This document shows, one piece after another, positions 42,601 through 57,600 of a stretch of DNA of 64,000 nt. Source of the DNA: Echinometra lucunter. Its lineage: Eukaryota > Echinodermata > Echinoidea > Camarodonta > Echinometridae. Where the stretch lies: assembly GCA_029962745.1 (NCBI GenBank), contig CM057156.1:30841613-30905612 (forward strand). Direction: 5' to 3'. A program made the position numbers and the translations under genes. The notes under the pieces were generated by a model. That model saw only the letters and a program-made list of their open reading frames with translations. It was not told where the DNA came from and made no database searches. Positions within the stretch are counted from its first letter, which is position 1. Each line of letters begins with the position of its first letter.

Positions 42601-45600
42601 TATTTCTTTTCTTCAATTTGAAGGAAGGTATCATTTTGGTCATGTGGCCGAGTTGCCTCTTGGTTTCATGTATGCAAATATCAGTCAACGACAAATTATT
42701 ATCCTTACGCACAGTTGGTTTCGAGAGCTGTGCCCCAAGAAGTCCCATGTGGATTGGTCTCCAGGACCTTCTTTAATCAGCTCACAGACCAGGATCACAC
42801 CCAAACTCCTTCGTCTTACTTGGGATGGCTACCCATTACACTACACCAGTAAGCATGGATGGGGCTATCTTGTACCTGGTAGACCTGATACTAAATATCA
42901 ACAGAAGACTGAGCCTGGTCCCTCCTTCCCTTTGAAGTGAGTTTCATGGAAATATTCTCTTTAGACATGGATGAAAAGAACACTTCTTAATTTTGGTAGA
43001 AATATAGTTTTGATTTATGTAAAACAGGGACAGTTCTCTTTAAGGTGACTCTTATATAAATATTATCTACATATTTGCAAAAATGGGAGATTTCTACTTT
43101 CAAGTTTGGGAGAAGTACCTGTGTTCCATATGTTTTGTGTATTTAGGAAGCAACAGTTTAATACTCTGAAGTGAGTTTAGTGGAATAATCTCAATGTAAA
43201 TGTACAGTGTAATGCTTCATCACTAAAAAATGAGGGCTTTTCACCTTGAACATCGCCTGTTCTATTTGTTCAAATGGATGTGAGCCTTTTTGACATATCA
43301 CATTCCTTTGATTTACATCAGCGGTAGTTTAGAATATGAACTATCAAGCCTCACCCTTTCCTCTTTGATGTATTCTTCTATGTCTAGGAGTCTTCAGGAC
43401 ATGGTGTCTTCCAGAAAGGAGAGGAGACAATCATCAGCCCTATCTGATGATGTCATGAGTGATGGCAGTGAAGATGAAAGCCTTGTCAAGGAAAGCTCTA
43501 AAAAGGTAGAGATAAGTTTTAATTCTTTTGAATATACACCCCAGACTGGTGTACTTGCATACAGATGATTAGATTTTTTAGAGTTTTACATACGTAAACA
43601 TCAGAAAAAACATGAGCAAAGAAAAAAAAAACATGAAAGGGAGTAGAAAGTGATGTACCTGTGGAAAGCTACGAAAGAGCACGTTTGAAAGAAGTGTAAC
43701 CTTCCCCCCCCCCCCACCAAGAATAAAAAAACAAAATGAAGCGAAAGATATATGGAAATTGATCTAAGAATATTTCATTTTATTGTAGCATATTCATAGG
43801 AGATCTTGAGAACAAATTTTGTGTACATTGAATGAAATCCATTTCTATTGAATTATTTCATGAAATGAGGTTAGGTTCAGTATGGAATACCCACATGTAA
43901 CTCATTCCCCCAATTTTAAGATCATGTTACCCAGGCCCCTAAAGCTCCGCCATTTTGTCCAGATTCATTAGAAGGCCGACCTAAGCATCAATCAGTATTC
44001 ATGATAAAAAATGAACAATTCATTTTGTAAGATGCTTCCGACCAGTAGCATTTGTTTGTATGCGCTATAAAACATTACATGCATCAGCTTAAAGCATGCG
44101 CAGTTAATGCACAGTTAATGCACAACAAATGTGCGTTAAATCAAAGTGTCACAATAAAACGGATACGCGCAATAGATATAAATAATGCAACAGTGTTATC
44201 GATATCATAGCGATAACGGGTGCTTATCGGCCCCTTCAAATGATCCGAAAGAGGCGGGGCCTAATGCCATTGGCGTAATGATATCCGCGCGTGCTACTTT
44301 CTGTCTAGTAAATTTATTATATGTCTATGATTTTACCCAAACAAAAGAACTTAATTTTTTACACTAATTGAAGTGCTAAAATCAAAAGGTTATGCATAAC
44401 ATGAGATATATGTACATTCTCTTTCTGTTGACTGCAGACCTCCAGATCAGCTCCTACTCACAGTGGTAGGCTTCCTGTCAAAGATGTCAATATTCCAGGA
44501 TGTTGGTTCTACAAACTACCTCACAAGGTATGACATTGTCTCCATTCCACAAGCTTGTAATTAAATCAAATTCTCCTTCTTGTATCCACTTTAGAGTTCA
44601 TCCTTGTTGCCACAATCTGAAAATTTTGAAGTTAATTTTCATGAGTCAAATATCCTTATGAAATGTGAAAATAATGTGATGTGATTTGGACATAGATAAA
44701 ATAGATCTTTTGTGACATTTATCAGTGACCATGCACTACAAAAATCTACCAAAAGATTGCAAGGTGGGATTTTTATTTGAATATAGTTAATTTTTTTCTT
44801 TTCATACATGTATTTCTTAAAGAATATATTACTTGAAATGTGACTCCAAACTTTGGAAGCACCAAGCAACGTAAAAGTGCTACCTTTTTACGAAAACAAT
44901 GTTCTCTGTCGTGGAGTTTATTATATTACTTTTCATTTCTTTATGTCCTTGGCTACTTGTCTCATTTCAATCTCTTATACAGCTTTGAAAAGAAGTTAGA
45001 ACTTATTTCATTGGTACTTTGGAATCATAATAAACAGGATGTGGCTCATTAGCATTGATTTCTAGAGAATTCTAGCAATAAAGTACCTTGTGAGTCAAAA
45101 TGATTCAGTAGACTCCAAACATCATATAGCCTTTTCTAACAATTAACATATTTGGGAACTGTGCAACGTGTCTCTTTCGGTGGATAAGTGACCAGGAAGT
45201 CACCAAAACCCTGTGCTGGATATAGTTGTGTATAGATAGTGATCTCAGTATCCTGTTAGCTTGAACTTGTTACATAACAGAGTTTTTTTGATAATGCTAA
45301 GTTGTTTTCAAGCTTATGTGCAGTAAAATCAAACTGTGGATGCACTCTCTAATAAAGACATGTTATTCATCATTGGACAATCATATTTTTTATGAAAATG
45401 AGGAACGCTGTTTATGAATTAGTGACGGAAATGAACAGATCTTGAAAACAGCTTTCAGACGATACCAAATTGATTATGGGGGATTGAAAAAATAAAGCAC
45501 AAAGGGTATTTTTCTGCAGCATTGCTTACTTGGGTGAAATACGAACATTGAGAGTCGATCGTGGAGAATTGGCGAACCAGAACTGACCAAAAAAGGAGTC

Positions 45601-48600
45601 ATTTTAAATCTAAGAAATAACATATTTCTGCCTCACTTCTGACCCTTAAATTTAGCCAGATGGTAAATCGATAGTTACCCTTTCAAAACATACCGAAAAC
45701 AAAAAAAATCGACTTTTCCACCCGACTTGGCTATTTTGGCTGTTTACATGAAAACTCCAATTGTGACTTATTGGCGGTTTTGGGGTGGTGGGTCACACTC
45801 TTTTCTAACAATTAACATATTTTGGAACTGTGCATCGTCTCTCTTTTGGTGGAGAAGTGACCAGGAATTCACTGAAACCCTGTGCTGGATATAGGCTCAG
45901 TGAGTGCTATTGCTGGTGCATGCCCAGATTAGTCCAACATGACCTTTTTTTTTTTCTCTACCTACATAGGATGGAGCTGAGTTCAATGTGGGCAATCCCC
46001 TTGCTAAGGATTTCCTGAACAAGGTAGAAGATGGAACCCTTGGATCTGGGGGTGGGGCTCAAGCCAATAGGATCCTAGAGATCAATAAGCTTATCTCATT
46101 CTGGAGAAATGCTCAGAAGAGAATCAGGTAAAGAGAAATATTACCAAGTGCTTTCAGTTCAATTTAAGACTTGCTAATTCAAGATAAGTCTTTCACAGAT
46201 GGATTGCTGAATTGCTAACCGATTATAAAACATGCAAACAAATGCAGTATATACCTGTATCATAGCTCTGTATATAGTTTGTCATGATGTGTAGAACCAT
46301 TAACCTGCAACTGCTCAGAGTCATTCTGAAAGCTGAATACTATATCATCCTGTTTAAGTATGGGTGGTACGAGATGCAGACAATATAAACTGCCGGTGTG
46401 GGTTGTGAGAAATATTTGCAAAAGAAGACTTGAAGTGGAAGAAGGGAAAGAGGAGCAAGAAGAAGGAATGGAAGAAAGGAAGAAGAAACAATATTCTATT
46501 TTTCTCTTTAATAGCTTTCGTGTTTACAGAGTACTGATTTATTCAGTCTCACTTCTTTGTAGTTCTCAGATGGTTGTTAGCCTTGAGAGAGGTGACCTAC
46601 CATTGACCGTCAGACGTCATCCTGACTACGATGATGAAAGTTTCTATGGAGCCATCATTCCAAGGGTTATCACCGCAGGGACGGTCACCAGGAGAGCTGT
46701 AGAACCAACATGGCTGACGGCTAGTAATGCCAGAGTGAGTTCAATATTTATCTAGTCAGTTACAGCTATTTATCTGGTTAAAAAATGTGCTCTTCAAGTA
46801 TAAAGAGCCCTTTAAATATTTTCTTTTATTTGTACTAACAGTGAAATCATTGTATTAATGATTTTTCATCTATGTTTGGACCAGACCTTGTAGTTTCATA
46901 ATCATAAGATGCTGAAAATCAAGTTATTTTACTTATGATTGCAAAATTATGAAAGTATAGGTTCAATGCCATTGACTTGTTTGCCTTTTCTTTCTGTTCC
47001 ACAAAATATAAATGGCTAATATGGTGTTTGTTGCTTTGTGAACATTGCCCGTACTAGACCGATCGAGTGGGAAGTGAGTTGAAGTCGATGGTTCAGTGTC
47101 CACCTGGTTATCATTTTGTTGGAGCAGACGTTGATTCTCAAGAACTGTGGATCGCAGCTCTTCTTGGAGACAAGAACTTTGCTGGTTTCCATGGTATTAA
47201 ACAAAATTGATATATTTTCAATATTTTTTCCTTTTTTCCTGTTAATCTGTCAGTTACCAAGAGCAAATAATTATTCTTATTTTGTTCATCTCCAAAGGTA
47301 TTTTGGAAACGAGGGGGGGGGGGGGAGGCTTGTCAAATGTGTCTCAATGTGCATATGCATTATCCTAGCCCTTACTCAATAGACCAAATATTTTTATTTT
47401 TTCCATGTTCATCTGATATTTGAAGTTTTGTGCAGCATTGAGAGAAAATATCTGTCTGGTTCACTTGCTTGTAACCTTAAAAGCTGGTTGTAGTGGATTA
47501 ACTTTTGGAGAAACATTGTGTATCGGTGGGATTTAGTGCCCCTTATTGAATGGTAGCACAGGATGAACTGGTATGTATTCAAAGTACATAATATGTATGC
47601 TGTCTCTATGATTCTGTTTAGGTTGTACTGCATTCAGTTGGATGATGTTACAAGGCAAGAAAAATGAAGGAACAGACATGCACAGTATGACAGCTTCTAC
47701 TGTAGGTATCAGTAGAGACCATGCAAAGGTGAGACTTTGTTCATAAGTTTATAGGATCAAGTTTTGTTGTGTATTGTTCATGCTTGTCACTATATTACAT
47801 CTTTTTATGTTGTATTTTTGTCTTAAAGTTCTCTTATGATGCTCTTTAGTGTACTCTGTTAATTGCACCTTGGAAAATAAACCAGTGAGGCTGCCTTTTA
47901 GCATTCTAGGTGTGTGTGCATGGGCTTTTATAAATGTGTATCAATCAGGAGTGATTATTTACGTCTGGGACCAACCTTTAACGTCACCATCTGAAAGACA
48001 TGACTCAGACTTGAACCTGGGTCCGATCAGAATCAGTTTGTAGGCGAAGACAAAGAGTTTACCATTGACGTTACCTTTAAACCAACTCTAGGTACATAAA
48101 TATTTCTCTTTTCATTGCTCTTTGTTGTTCAGGTGATCAACTATGGTCGTATCTATGGAGCAGGAGAGAAATTTGCCATTAGGCTCTTGATTCAGTTCAA
48201 TCATAGACTGAGCCAAGAAGAAGCCAGGGAGAAAGCTAGAGATATCTACATAGCAACCAAAGGAAGGCGATTGTGAGTTCACTCATGATTTCATAGTACA
48301 TAGATGCTATGAATACATCTTTTGACTAAACCTTCATTATGTATTAGCACTGAGATTCTTACAAAGGAGTTAGTTTTCTAGTTTTCCTTTTGAAGGTAGT
48401 ACAGTTTGTATTTATATGAATAGATACATATGTACATATACACCATTAGATTTCATTAGAAAAAACCTTACTCATATATGAAATTAAATGACTCACTTAT
48501 TTTTGCTTTTTCAAGGGGAAAAAAAATGAAACAAACAGGCAAACAGGAAAAGAAACCCAGAAACATGTGTCTATCTTTTTAAAGAAGTGAGATACTTTTT

Positions 48601-51600
48601 CAGGTCTCAGTTTCAATTTTGAATGGGTTTTATACAAAACACCAATTTCTAGAAATGAAGACGGTGAAAATTTGTTTAATATACTCACATCATAACAAGG
48701 TAATGTTATTGATTATGTTGTAGGTATCATCTTTCATCCACTGGTCAGAGCTTAGCCGACCAACTTGATTTGGATACAGAAGATGGAGATGGATGGTTAA
48801 CAATAGAAGAACTCAAGCTGTTGTCCAAGAAATCACAAATCAAAGAGTGAGTGCAGATTATAAAATGGCATGGAATGATTAGGTAGTGCTTATTTCATCC
48901 TTTTAGGTCAGATTTTATGCTACAGCATTGTTATACTACATATATATGCATGCAGATCTCATTACTTTGACTCTTTTTTTTGGTCTCACCTGCATAGCGT
49001 GAGCAAAATTAGGCATTCCCTTTTCTGGGATCTACAGTGGCACCATCAATACCTCCTTGTTTCCAGCTCTAATAACTCATTGCACCCAAACTTTTGTGGG
49101 GTCATTGAATGATTCATAGCTACCACAGATAACACTGTGTAACAAAGATTATGTGTAAGCAATTTGTTCATCAACATGTATCGATCCCTTTGCTTGACAA
49201 TACTCCAAATCACTGTCGTTTTATTATAGTATTCAACTATCATTCCTTTTTTGATAATTGATTTAAGTTCACTCAGTTGTACATTTAGGTTTCCTGGTTA
49301 TACAAACATTACATGCCCATAGTTTTTAGACCTGAAGGTGATGACAAATAAGAATGGTTGAAATTTAGAAATCTATCATGACTCTTGGGAGTTTTATTTC
49401 TACATGTAGGTCTTATTAAATGATAGCGTATTTTTTGACACCACTATATTTTGTGCAATTCCAGTGGTCAGCCACTTGACCTTTCACCCCTTTGTGAGGG
49501 TCCTTTTGCAAAATAAGCTTTGATGATGAAGTTCAGCTCTTCATATATATCTATCTGATAAGATCATCCCAGCATTGTTGGCATTGCATGTCGTATGTTC
49601 GTAGCGCGAAGGGCATAAACTCATATCATTTAATACAGACTTAACCACCTTCTGGCTCCAAACAGATGATATCTTATATACTGTAACTCTATCTAAGATA
49701 TGTATGAAAGGTTTGATTGCAAAAAAAAACAACACCTAATAACAAACAAACAAGGCCATTTTTCCATTTTTTTTTTCACATTTTTAAAGTAACATCACCA
49801 CTATATCTTAAAAACAAAAAAATTGCCATCCAGTTGACACCTCACTCATTATATAACAAGGAAATTGTTTGAAATTATGATCTGAAGTATCATATATTTT
49901 CTTTATACTTCAGAAACTTCAATTGCAGATATCCCAAAGTTTACAAAAATGGATATATCGCTGTTTGCAATCAAACTCCTATTCATATTCTGTCTCTATT
50001 TTTCTCCTCTTTGAATCATATTAAGGCCCATCTATGCAAGCCCGCAACATATTGAGATCACAGATGGCAGAAAATGGGAAGGTGGAAGGTAAGTGGAGAT
50101 ATTGCGAGCAAGAGTGTCTTTACTCATTTTATTTCATGCAGAGTTAAGGTCCTCTCCTGCTTTTAACCTATTCGTTTAATACAGAGGGTCCACATTGTGT
50201 GGTTTTGATGCAGAGCTCTAAGATACTTACCAAATACATTAGCACAAAGAGCAGAAAATTCTACACATACTGTGCCCATTTCGGTTGCATCAGTATTTGA
50301 TGCTGAAATCTTTTTAAAGGAAATAAGTCCTTAACCTGGTAACACATTGGAAAGTTGAAAATTAATTTGCTCCATGCAAATTGGCAACTTTTTAACTTCT
50401 CAGCATACTTTTGCGTCTGTATACATGTATATTCATTTCAGATACATGACTTTTTCTATGAAATATTTGGCAATTGAGGAAAAATACTGATGTTGCCAAT
50501 TTGCCCCCCCCAGTGCATTTATAATGCTATTTATGACCACCGAGCTGTGTCTGGAACTCGTGCACGTATACCATCAAGACGTCATAAAGGATACGTTCAC
50601 CAGTTACTCTTCACATTGTGACGTCAGTTACATCACAGCCTATGACAAAGGAACACGATAACGTCACTGACGTCAGACTGCCGTAAAGCACTGCGACAGT
50701 TTATACTGAAGTTACACCCCCCAAGCTTTTTTTACTGGGCATTGGGACACCCCAGGACTGCTCCTGGATGCCCCAATGCCCAATGTCAGGACCAAAATTG
50801 TGGAATAGCCTTCCTCAATCCATTAGGAATGCTGGGTCTCTGTCAACTTTCATGTCTGCACTCAAGACTTATCTGTTCCCAGCTGTGACTTCATCTCAAA
50901 TGCAGTAAGTACGCTAATTAAAACACTGAAAAGAAATTTGACACTGACCAAATGTTGAAATTTGTGAGACATTCTGGAGCAAGCGCCATGAGCTCCCAGC
51001 TGAGGCGGATACCGGCTCTTTACAAGAAGCCATCATCATCATCATCATTATCAATATAAGAAGGGTAAGAGATTCAAAGTAATCATGGAACCAATGGTCT
51101 TTTTCTTTTATTGTCCAGTGAATCAGCCATGTTCAATGAGCTAGAGGAAATAGCCCAGTCAGAGAATCCTAGGACACCAGTCTTACAATGCAGTATCAGC
51201 AGAGCTCTTCAACCTGATACAGTCAATAATGAGGTAGTTAGCACATTATTAGGTGGGTCTTCATCAGCTCGAGCATGAAGAATATACGTGCTATTACGGG
51301 ATCTGGGCCCCTTTGCATAAAGCTTACCATTGATGGTGAGTTTGCCATCAATGGTAACTTCCATGGAAACCTTGAATTTGATTGGTTGTTGGGCAGTGTT
51401 ACCATGGTAGTTACCATTGATGACAGAGTTACCATTTATGATAAGTTTTATGCAGTGGGTCCCAGGGGTGTAAGCCTGAACTCAGCTGAAGTGTGCAATC
51501 GTGTCCACATCAACTCAAGCTCCATATATTGCAATCTAGCTTGAGCTTTAGCCAGATGTTGGTGCACATACATGATGGGATCTATAAGCCAGCTCTTGAA

Positions 51601-54600
51601 ACTTGAGCTGATGAAAACAAGCTATTTTGCAAAAATACGGAGCTATTCTGCAAATAAGTCCAAGATCTGGGTGGCTTACTTTTGAGCAAAATAGTGAGCT
51701 TATTTCTTCATCATCTGAGAATTAACTCGCTGTTTTCTGATCAGGCCAATTCATGGGATCAGAAATAGCTGGCTATTCTTCAAGCTTGTGCTAATGTAAA
51801 CACACCTGTTAAGTCATTTGTAGTACTCAGAATGGGGCTAGAGAGTGGTACTAAGCATATCATTTTCTCTTTGATCATTATCAGATTTGTGATGTCAAAT
51901 TAACTTATCATTTTTTTTGTATACGGCAGGAATATTGTAACCTACCATGATATTTGGGGCAGACTGGATCTTGTTTTGATAAATTAGTAGACATATTCCC
52001 ATCGCCAATCATAATGAAAAAGTCATTAATCACTAATGAAAACAAGGTTTTTGCCAATAACGGCTTACAGTTTTAGAAATTTTTATGATTCGAGTACTTC
52101 AAGACATCCAATGTTTAAACGAATGGGAAGAAGCTTGACCGAAAAATCGGAGCAATGTACCGCGCCGATTTGGTAAGATTGCATCTTGGAAAGAGCAGGG
52201 CAAACGCAGTTGGAACTGGGCTGAAGATAGTGGTTATTTTTTGTGTGATTCTTTAGGCCAATTTAATAAAGATAAAGATTACTATTGATGTGGAAGAGGT
52301 TCATCGTGGTGAAGGATTGAGTAGAAGAAATAACCAGTTGTCTCACGATGTAGCAAACGTAGTAAGAGAGCGACGTTTCGTCTGCAAGCTGCTAGACTTC
52401 GTCAGGCAAAGTCTAGCAGACGAAGTCTAGCAGACTGCCTGACGAAGTCTAGCAGCTTGCAGACGAAACGTCGCTCTCCTACTACGTTTGCTACATCGTG
52501 AGACAACTGGTTATTTCTTCTACTCAAAGATTACTATTATTTCTATATATTTGAAGGTATTAAAAACACAAGTAAAGAATAAAAAAGACAATACTAGAAA
52601 TAAAATAAATAATAGGGTATATGTTTTAATAGAGAGAAGTGAAATAAACTTGTAGAGTCATTGGCGACAATAGTCAAATATGACTGATTGCCACTCAACC
52701 TAACGAAAGAAGAAGAAGTACTATGGAGGCAAAAGGAAATTTATGGCTGAGTGCAAGAATGTCCTGATGCATTCACGGATCTGCGTGTGCTCAAGATACA
52801 TGAAAGAGAAACTTACTCTTAATTCGCCTCCTTTTTACAAGCAGTGTGCTAATTCGTATCTGAATGTGCATAATGGTCTCATACATTAATTTTATTAGAG
52901 TATTTCATGACACGAATAGGAAAGGGTTATTCTTTGTTGATTTTTTGGCAGTTTCTGACCAGTCGAGTGAACTGGGTTGTACAGAGTTCAGCAGTTGACT
53001 ACCTCCATCTGATGCTGGTATGCATGCGTTGGTTGTTTGAGATGTACAACATTGATGGACGATTCTGTATCAGTATTCATGATGAGGTGAGGTATCTAGT
53101 CAAGAGTGAGGATAGATACCGTGCAGCTATGGCTCTCCAGATCACCAATCTCCTTACAAGAGCTGTGTTTGCATACAACATGGGCATGAATGACCTTCCA
53201 CAGGTAATGCATCTCCTTTGTAAGTCAGCCAGTCACCTTATTTCAGCCTCTTAAAGATAATCAGTTTTCACCCAACTTTCACTAAAGGAATCCAATCATC
53301 TTGAAATGGTTTCCTGTAATTTTTCAATTTCATAGCTGCATACTGTCTTTGAAATATCAGATCTGTATTTTGTATTACTTTCAGTAAAGAGAGAGATTGC
53401 AAGTCTTAATACTTTCTTGAAATGAAGGTGACTGATAAATATACAATTAAAAAAAACAAAACAAAACTTTATGTAATGTTCATTGTAGCTGTCATGAGGG
53501 ACAAAATGGGATGGGTTTTAGTGGTGACTTGGGGAGAGTCGGGAAGTTGAGTTTGATTAACAGATTTTGGTTGACATACAGAATGTCTCAAGGTCTATTC
53601 CTTGCCTTTGTCATGCTTGGCGAGTGCACCCATTGGTGTGATGGAATCCCTATGATATACCAAGGCTCCACACTAACTTTTTTTCTTGGTGGCCCGTTCG
53701 GGCCACCAATATTATCATTTCTTTTTTTTTTTTGGTGGCCCGAGAATGAAATTTGGTGGCCCGAAAAAAAACAAAGAAAAACATAAGAAATTTAAAGATT
53801 ATAATAAAACGTGAGAATGATTAAAACCCATTGTTTTACCCTTCTATGCCCTGAAATGATCATATTCAGTGATAAAGTTGCAGATTATTTTATGATTCTT
53901 CCTTTCAATGACCCTTCAATGTAGGGCTATTTTGAAAGCCCATTTTTGGTATTCGTTTAAACGGTTATTTTTTTTGGACGATTAATCGACTACTCGGTAC
54001 TTTCATTTGGCCAGTCGGCCGACCACTCCAGGGGCCCGTTGCATAAAACTTTTGCCGGAGTTTTTTATGGCAAAATTTGAGGAAACTACGGCAAAAAAAA
54101 AATTGCCATAGTTTTTTATTACATAAAAATTTGCCAGACTTTTTTTTTGCCAGAAAAAAAGTCCGGCGAAAGTTTTATGCAACAGGCCCCAGCTGTTCGT
54201 AGCCTGCCGCCATTCAGCCCCACGCCGGAGCTGCACCTGCGCTGCAGCACCGGAGTGAAGCCAGTCCCATACCCATATAACAGCGTGTACAATATCCCCA
54301 ACGGTAATGTCCGATTTTCATAAAGCAGCTTTGAAAAGAACTGTATTGCTTGTCCAGTTCATAAAAATTCAAATCATAGCCTCCTACCTATTTTTGTGAG
54401 GACCGAATAAGAAATCCTGGTCAAATAAAGCCAAATAGATCGGCATTTGCTTGATATTTCATCGATAATTGGTGAAATCTTCTTTCAATTATTCGTCAGC
54501 TGACAAGAGATGGCGCCAACACGGAAGTGGAGCGTAACAGTCAGTGCACAAAATCCCATTCGGCCGTGTTGAAACTACGTATACATTACGATGAAAGCGC

Positions 54601-57600
54601 TTAGCAGTCATTTGAAATCGAACTCCAGTGATTGAAATCCCCATCACAAATCGCCAGCAAGGGCATATAACTAACGAACAAGCGCTCACTTGCAAGTATG
54701 AATGTTTTTTTCTTGGTAATATCCTTTCGTCTTCGTTCATTGCTATGTTCCAAAAATATTTTGTCACACTGACTATGATAGCGTATCTTTGATTACGTTA
54801 GTGAGCTCACTTGCTTGCGGTGCATGTCGCTGCGGTGAACGATGGTGTAATGCGCGATTAAGTCGCTCTCTCACACACACATTAGGGCTTACGGCTTCCG
54901 AATATTATTGAAACGCTTGTTTTCGCTGGGCGAGACATGAGAATATGGAGATCAAAAAAGATATTCTCATGTGAATTTAAGGCGTCTGAATGACATAATC
55001 ACACCTTAAAACTTTGAAATGGAGAGAAGCATTCTTGATTTCATTAATGATTTCGCATTTTTGATGGATCATTCTGAAGTTCAAGCTATGTTTCCGAGTA
55101 GTGGATAGAAATTCTATTATTCGTGTAGTGACATTTTTGGACGTTTAATCGTGTACTAGACTCGAAACAGGCCTAGTGTGGTGCGCGGAAAATACACACG
55201 GCCGCAGACCGAGGCCTATATATACTGCCATAAGACTAATCTAACTTTCATTTGAGGTTGGCTAGCTCACCGCAACTAGATCCAGGTGCAATTAGAGTGG
55301 TGTTACGCTAACTCAAACTGCATCGTCGCTGATGGACCACGAACAAACTGACTTGAAATTCAGATCGCAGAAGGAGCTAAAATGTGTACAATTAACACGC
55401 ACGTAAATTGCGTTAACTTAAAATTTTCTGGTTGCCTGATTCGGGCCACCAAACTTATCACTTTTTGTCTCGCCCACCGGAGGTGAAGGCGAGACTAAGG
55501 GATCCAAATGTCGTCCGTCCGTCGTCCGTCCGTCGTCCGTCCGTCGTCCGTCCGTCGTCCGTCCGTCGTCCGTCCGTCGTCCGTCCGTCGTCCGTCCGTC
55601 GTCCGTCCGTCGTCCGTCCGTCCGTCCGTCCGTCACAAACGTTATGAAAGATAACTTGGCAACCGTGACTCACTTTTCAACCAAACTTGGGTTGTAGATG
55701 CACTAAGGGGACCTGCATGTTATGGTCCAGTCAGAGGTCACATGGTAAGGTCAAAGGTCATTTCAGGTCAAACGTTAAAGTTTACGTGCAAGACTCTCTT
55801 ATGACACAAAACTCTGCAACCGTGACTCACTTTTCAACCAAACTTGGGTTGTAGATGCCCTAAGCAGACCTGCATGTTATGCTCTAGTCAGAGGTCACAT
55901 GGTAAGGTCAAAGGTCATTTTAGGTCAAACGTTAAAATTTACATGCAAGACTCTTTTATGACACAAAACTCTGCAACTGTGTGACACTGTTCAATCAAAC
56001 TTGGGTTGTAGATGCACTAAGGGGACCTGCATCTTATTGTGCAGTCAGAGGTCACATGGTAAGGTCAAAGGTCATTTCAGGTCAAATGTTAAAGTTGACG
56101 TGCAAGACTCTCTTATCACACATAACTTTGCAACCGTGACTCACTTTTCAACCAAACTTGGGTTGTAGATGCACTGAGGGGACCTGCATGTTATGGTCCA
56201 GTCAGAGGTCACATGGTAAGGTCAAAGGTCATTTCAGGTCAAACGTTGAAGTTTACGTGCAAGACTCTCTTATGACACAAAACTCTGCAACCATGTGACA
56301 CTTATCTATCAAACTTGGGTTGTAGATGCACTAAGGGGACCTGCATGTTATGGTCCAGTCAGAGGTCACATGGTCAGGTCAAAGGTCATTACAGGTCAAA
56401 CGTTGAACGGTTAAAGTTTACGTGCAAGACTCTCTTATGACACAAAACTTTGCAACCGTGTCACACTCAGCTACACTACAACCACAAACACTTTTCAACT
56501 CCACACATGTAAAATATCAATCATACAATGTTACTCATATCAGAGGGATGAGAGTAGAAGCAGGGAAAGTACATGCACGTGAAAATGCAGTACCATTTCA
56601 TAAAAAACCCTTCTCATATTTTATCAAATGTTATTCCATCCCAGTTATTTCACAATGAGCTTTCGATACAGTTCTGTTGTGTGCCATCACAGATCGCGAT
56701 ATTTCTAGTTATTTTCACAAGTGGGCGAGACACAACATCGCAAACGCCTTGTTGAAAATTGGTGGCCTGGGAGCCAATTTTGGTGGCCCCGGGCCACCGT
56801 GCCACCGGGCCACCGGGCCACCGGGCCACCGCTAATGTCGAGCCTTGGATATACCTGTGGCTGTAAACCATTAATGGTCCTTTTTTTGCATTCTGTGCAT
56901 AAGTCTGCCTAATATGCAGCATAGTTAATCCAGTTGCTTTTCGAAATGTGATTGAATTCATCCACCGTGTATCTATAAAATTTATGAGTTTGTTAAATCC
57001 TTGCAGTATCACATCTACTTCATACTTGCAACATTTATGGTAAGGTTTTATACAAAATGTACATTTTGAAAATTGTCAGTCAATTTTATGGCATGTACCT
57101 TGAAAATTTTCTGAACTATTTCTACATTGCTTTTGTTTTCTAGTCTGTAGCCTTCTTCAGTGCTGTGGACATAGATACTGTGTTAAGAAAGGAAGTCACG
57201 ATGGATTGTAAGACACCTTCTAACCCTCATGGGCTGCATAGAGGATATGGTATACCAAAAGGTAAAAATAGTTCACTTAGATATAAGATTTATCATAGAG
57301 AGATGTACACATTTGTATATTGAAGGACATTAGAAATATCACACACTGCCCTCACTAAGTGCTGTACTCTGATGGTTAAATGCGTTTGATTTTACTAAAA
57401 AAAAAAAGAAGTCTCATTTATTGATTTATTATTTTGTGGGGTGGGGGTGCTTTCATTGTGCTTTAAGCAGTGAAGTCGGGATGCATTGTAATTGCTGATT
57501 TTGAATAACTTCTTGTTGTGCAGTAAAAGAGGTGTGAATAAGCTATGAAGTCTTGGTACATGTATTTCACAAAAGCAGACTTCCTGTCCCTTTAGCCATG

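Larger units (their letters stand above)
53653..56856. mobile_element. CAAGGCTC-ended composite element (3.2 kb)
   Basis: Left end TATACCAAGGCTCCACACTA and right end TAATGTCGAGCCTTGGATAT are inverted with mismatches. Subterminal GGTGGCCCG / GGGCCACC words occur in multiple copies at both ends and also next to the nested insertion. The element has been split by another at 55466-56731. Fills most of POLG intron 20; no transposase seen. Confidence 0.7.

Noticed and set aside
42489..42776. Open frames running into POLG exon 9 from upstream
   Set aside because: Intron read-through; the phase left by exon 8 and the WFRELCP alignment place the acceptor at 42714.
46360..46562. Charged frame upstream of POLG exon 13
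   Set aside because: Continuous with the exon but has no counterpart in POLG; the AG at 46561-46562 fits the phase.
55418..55673. TDGR / RPSV repeat proteins on both strands
   Set aside because: Translations of the CGTCCGTC microsatellite.
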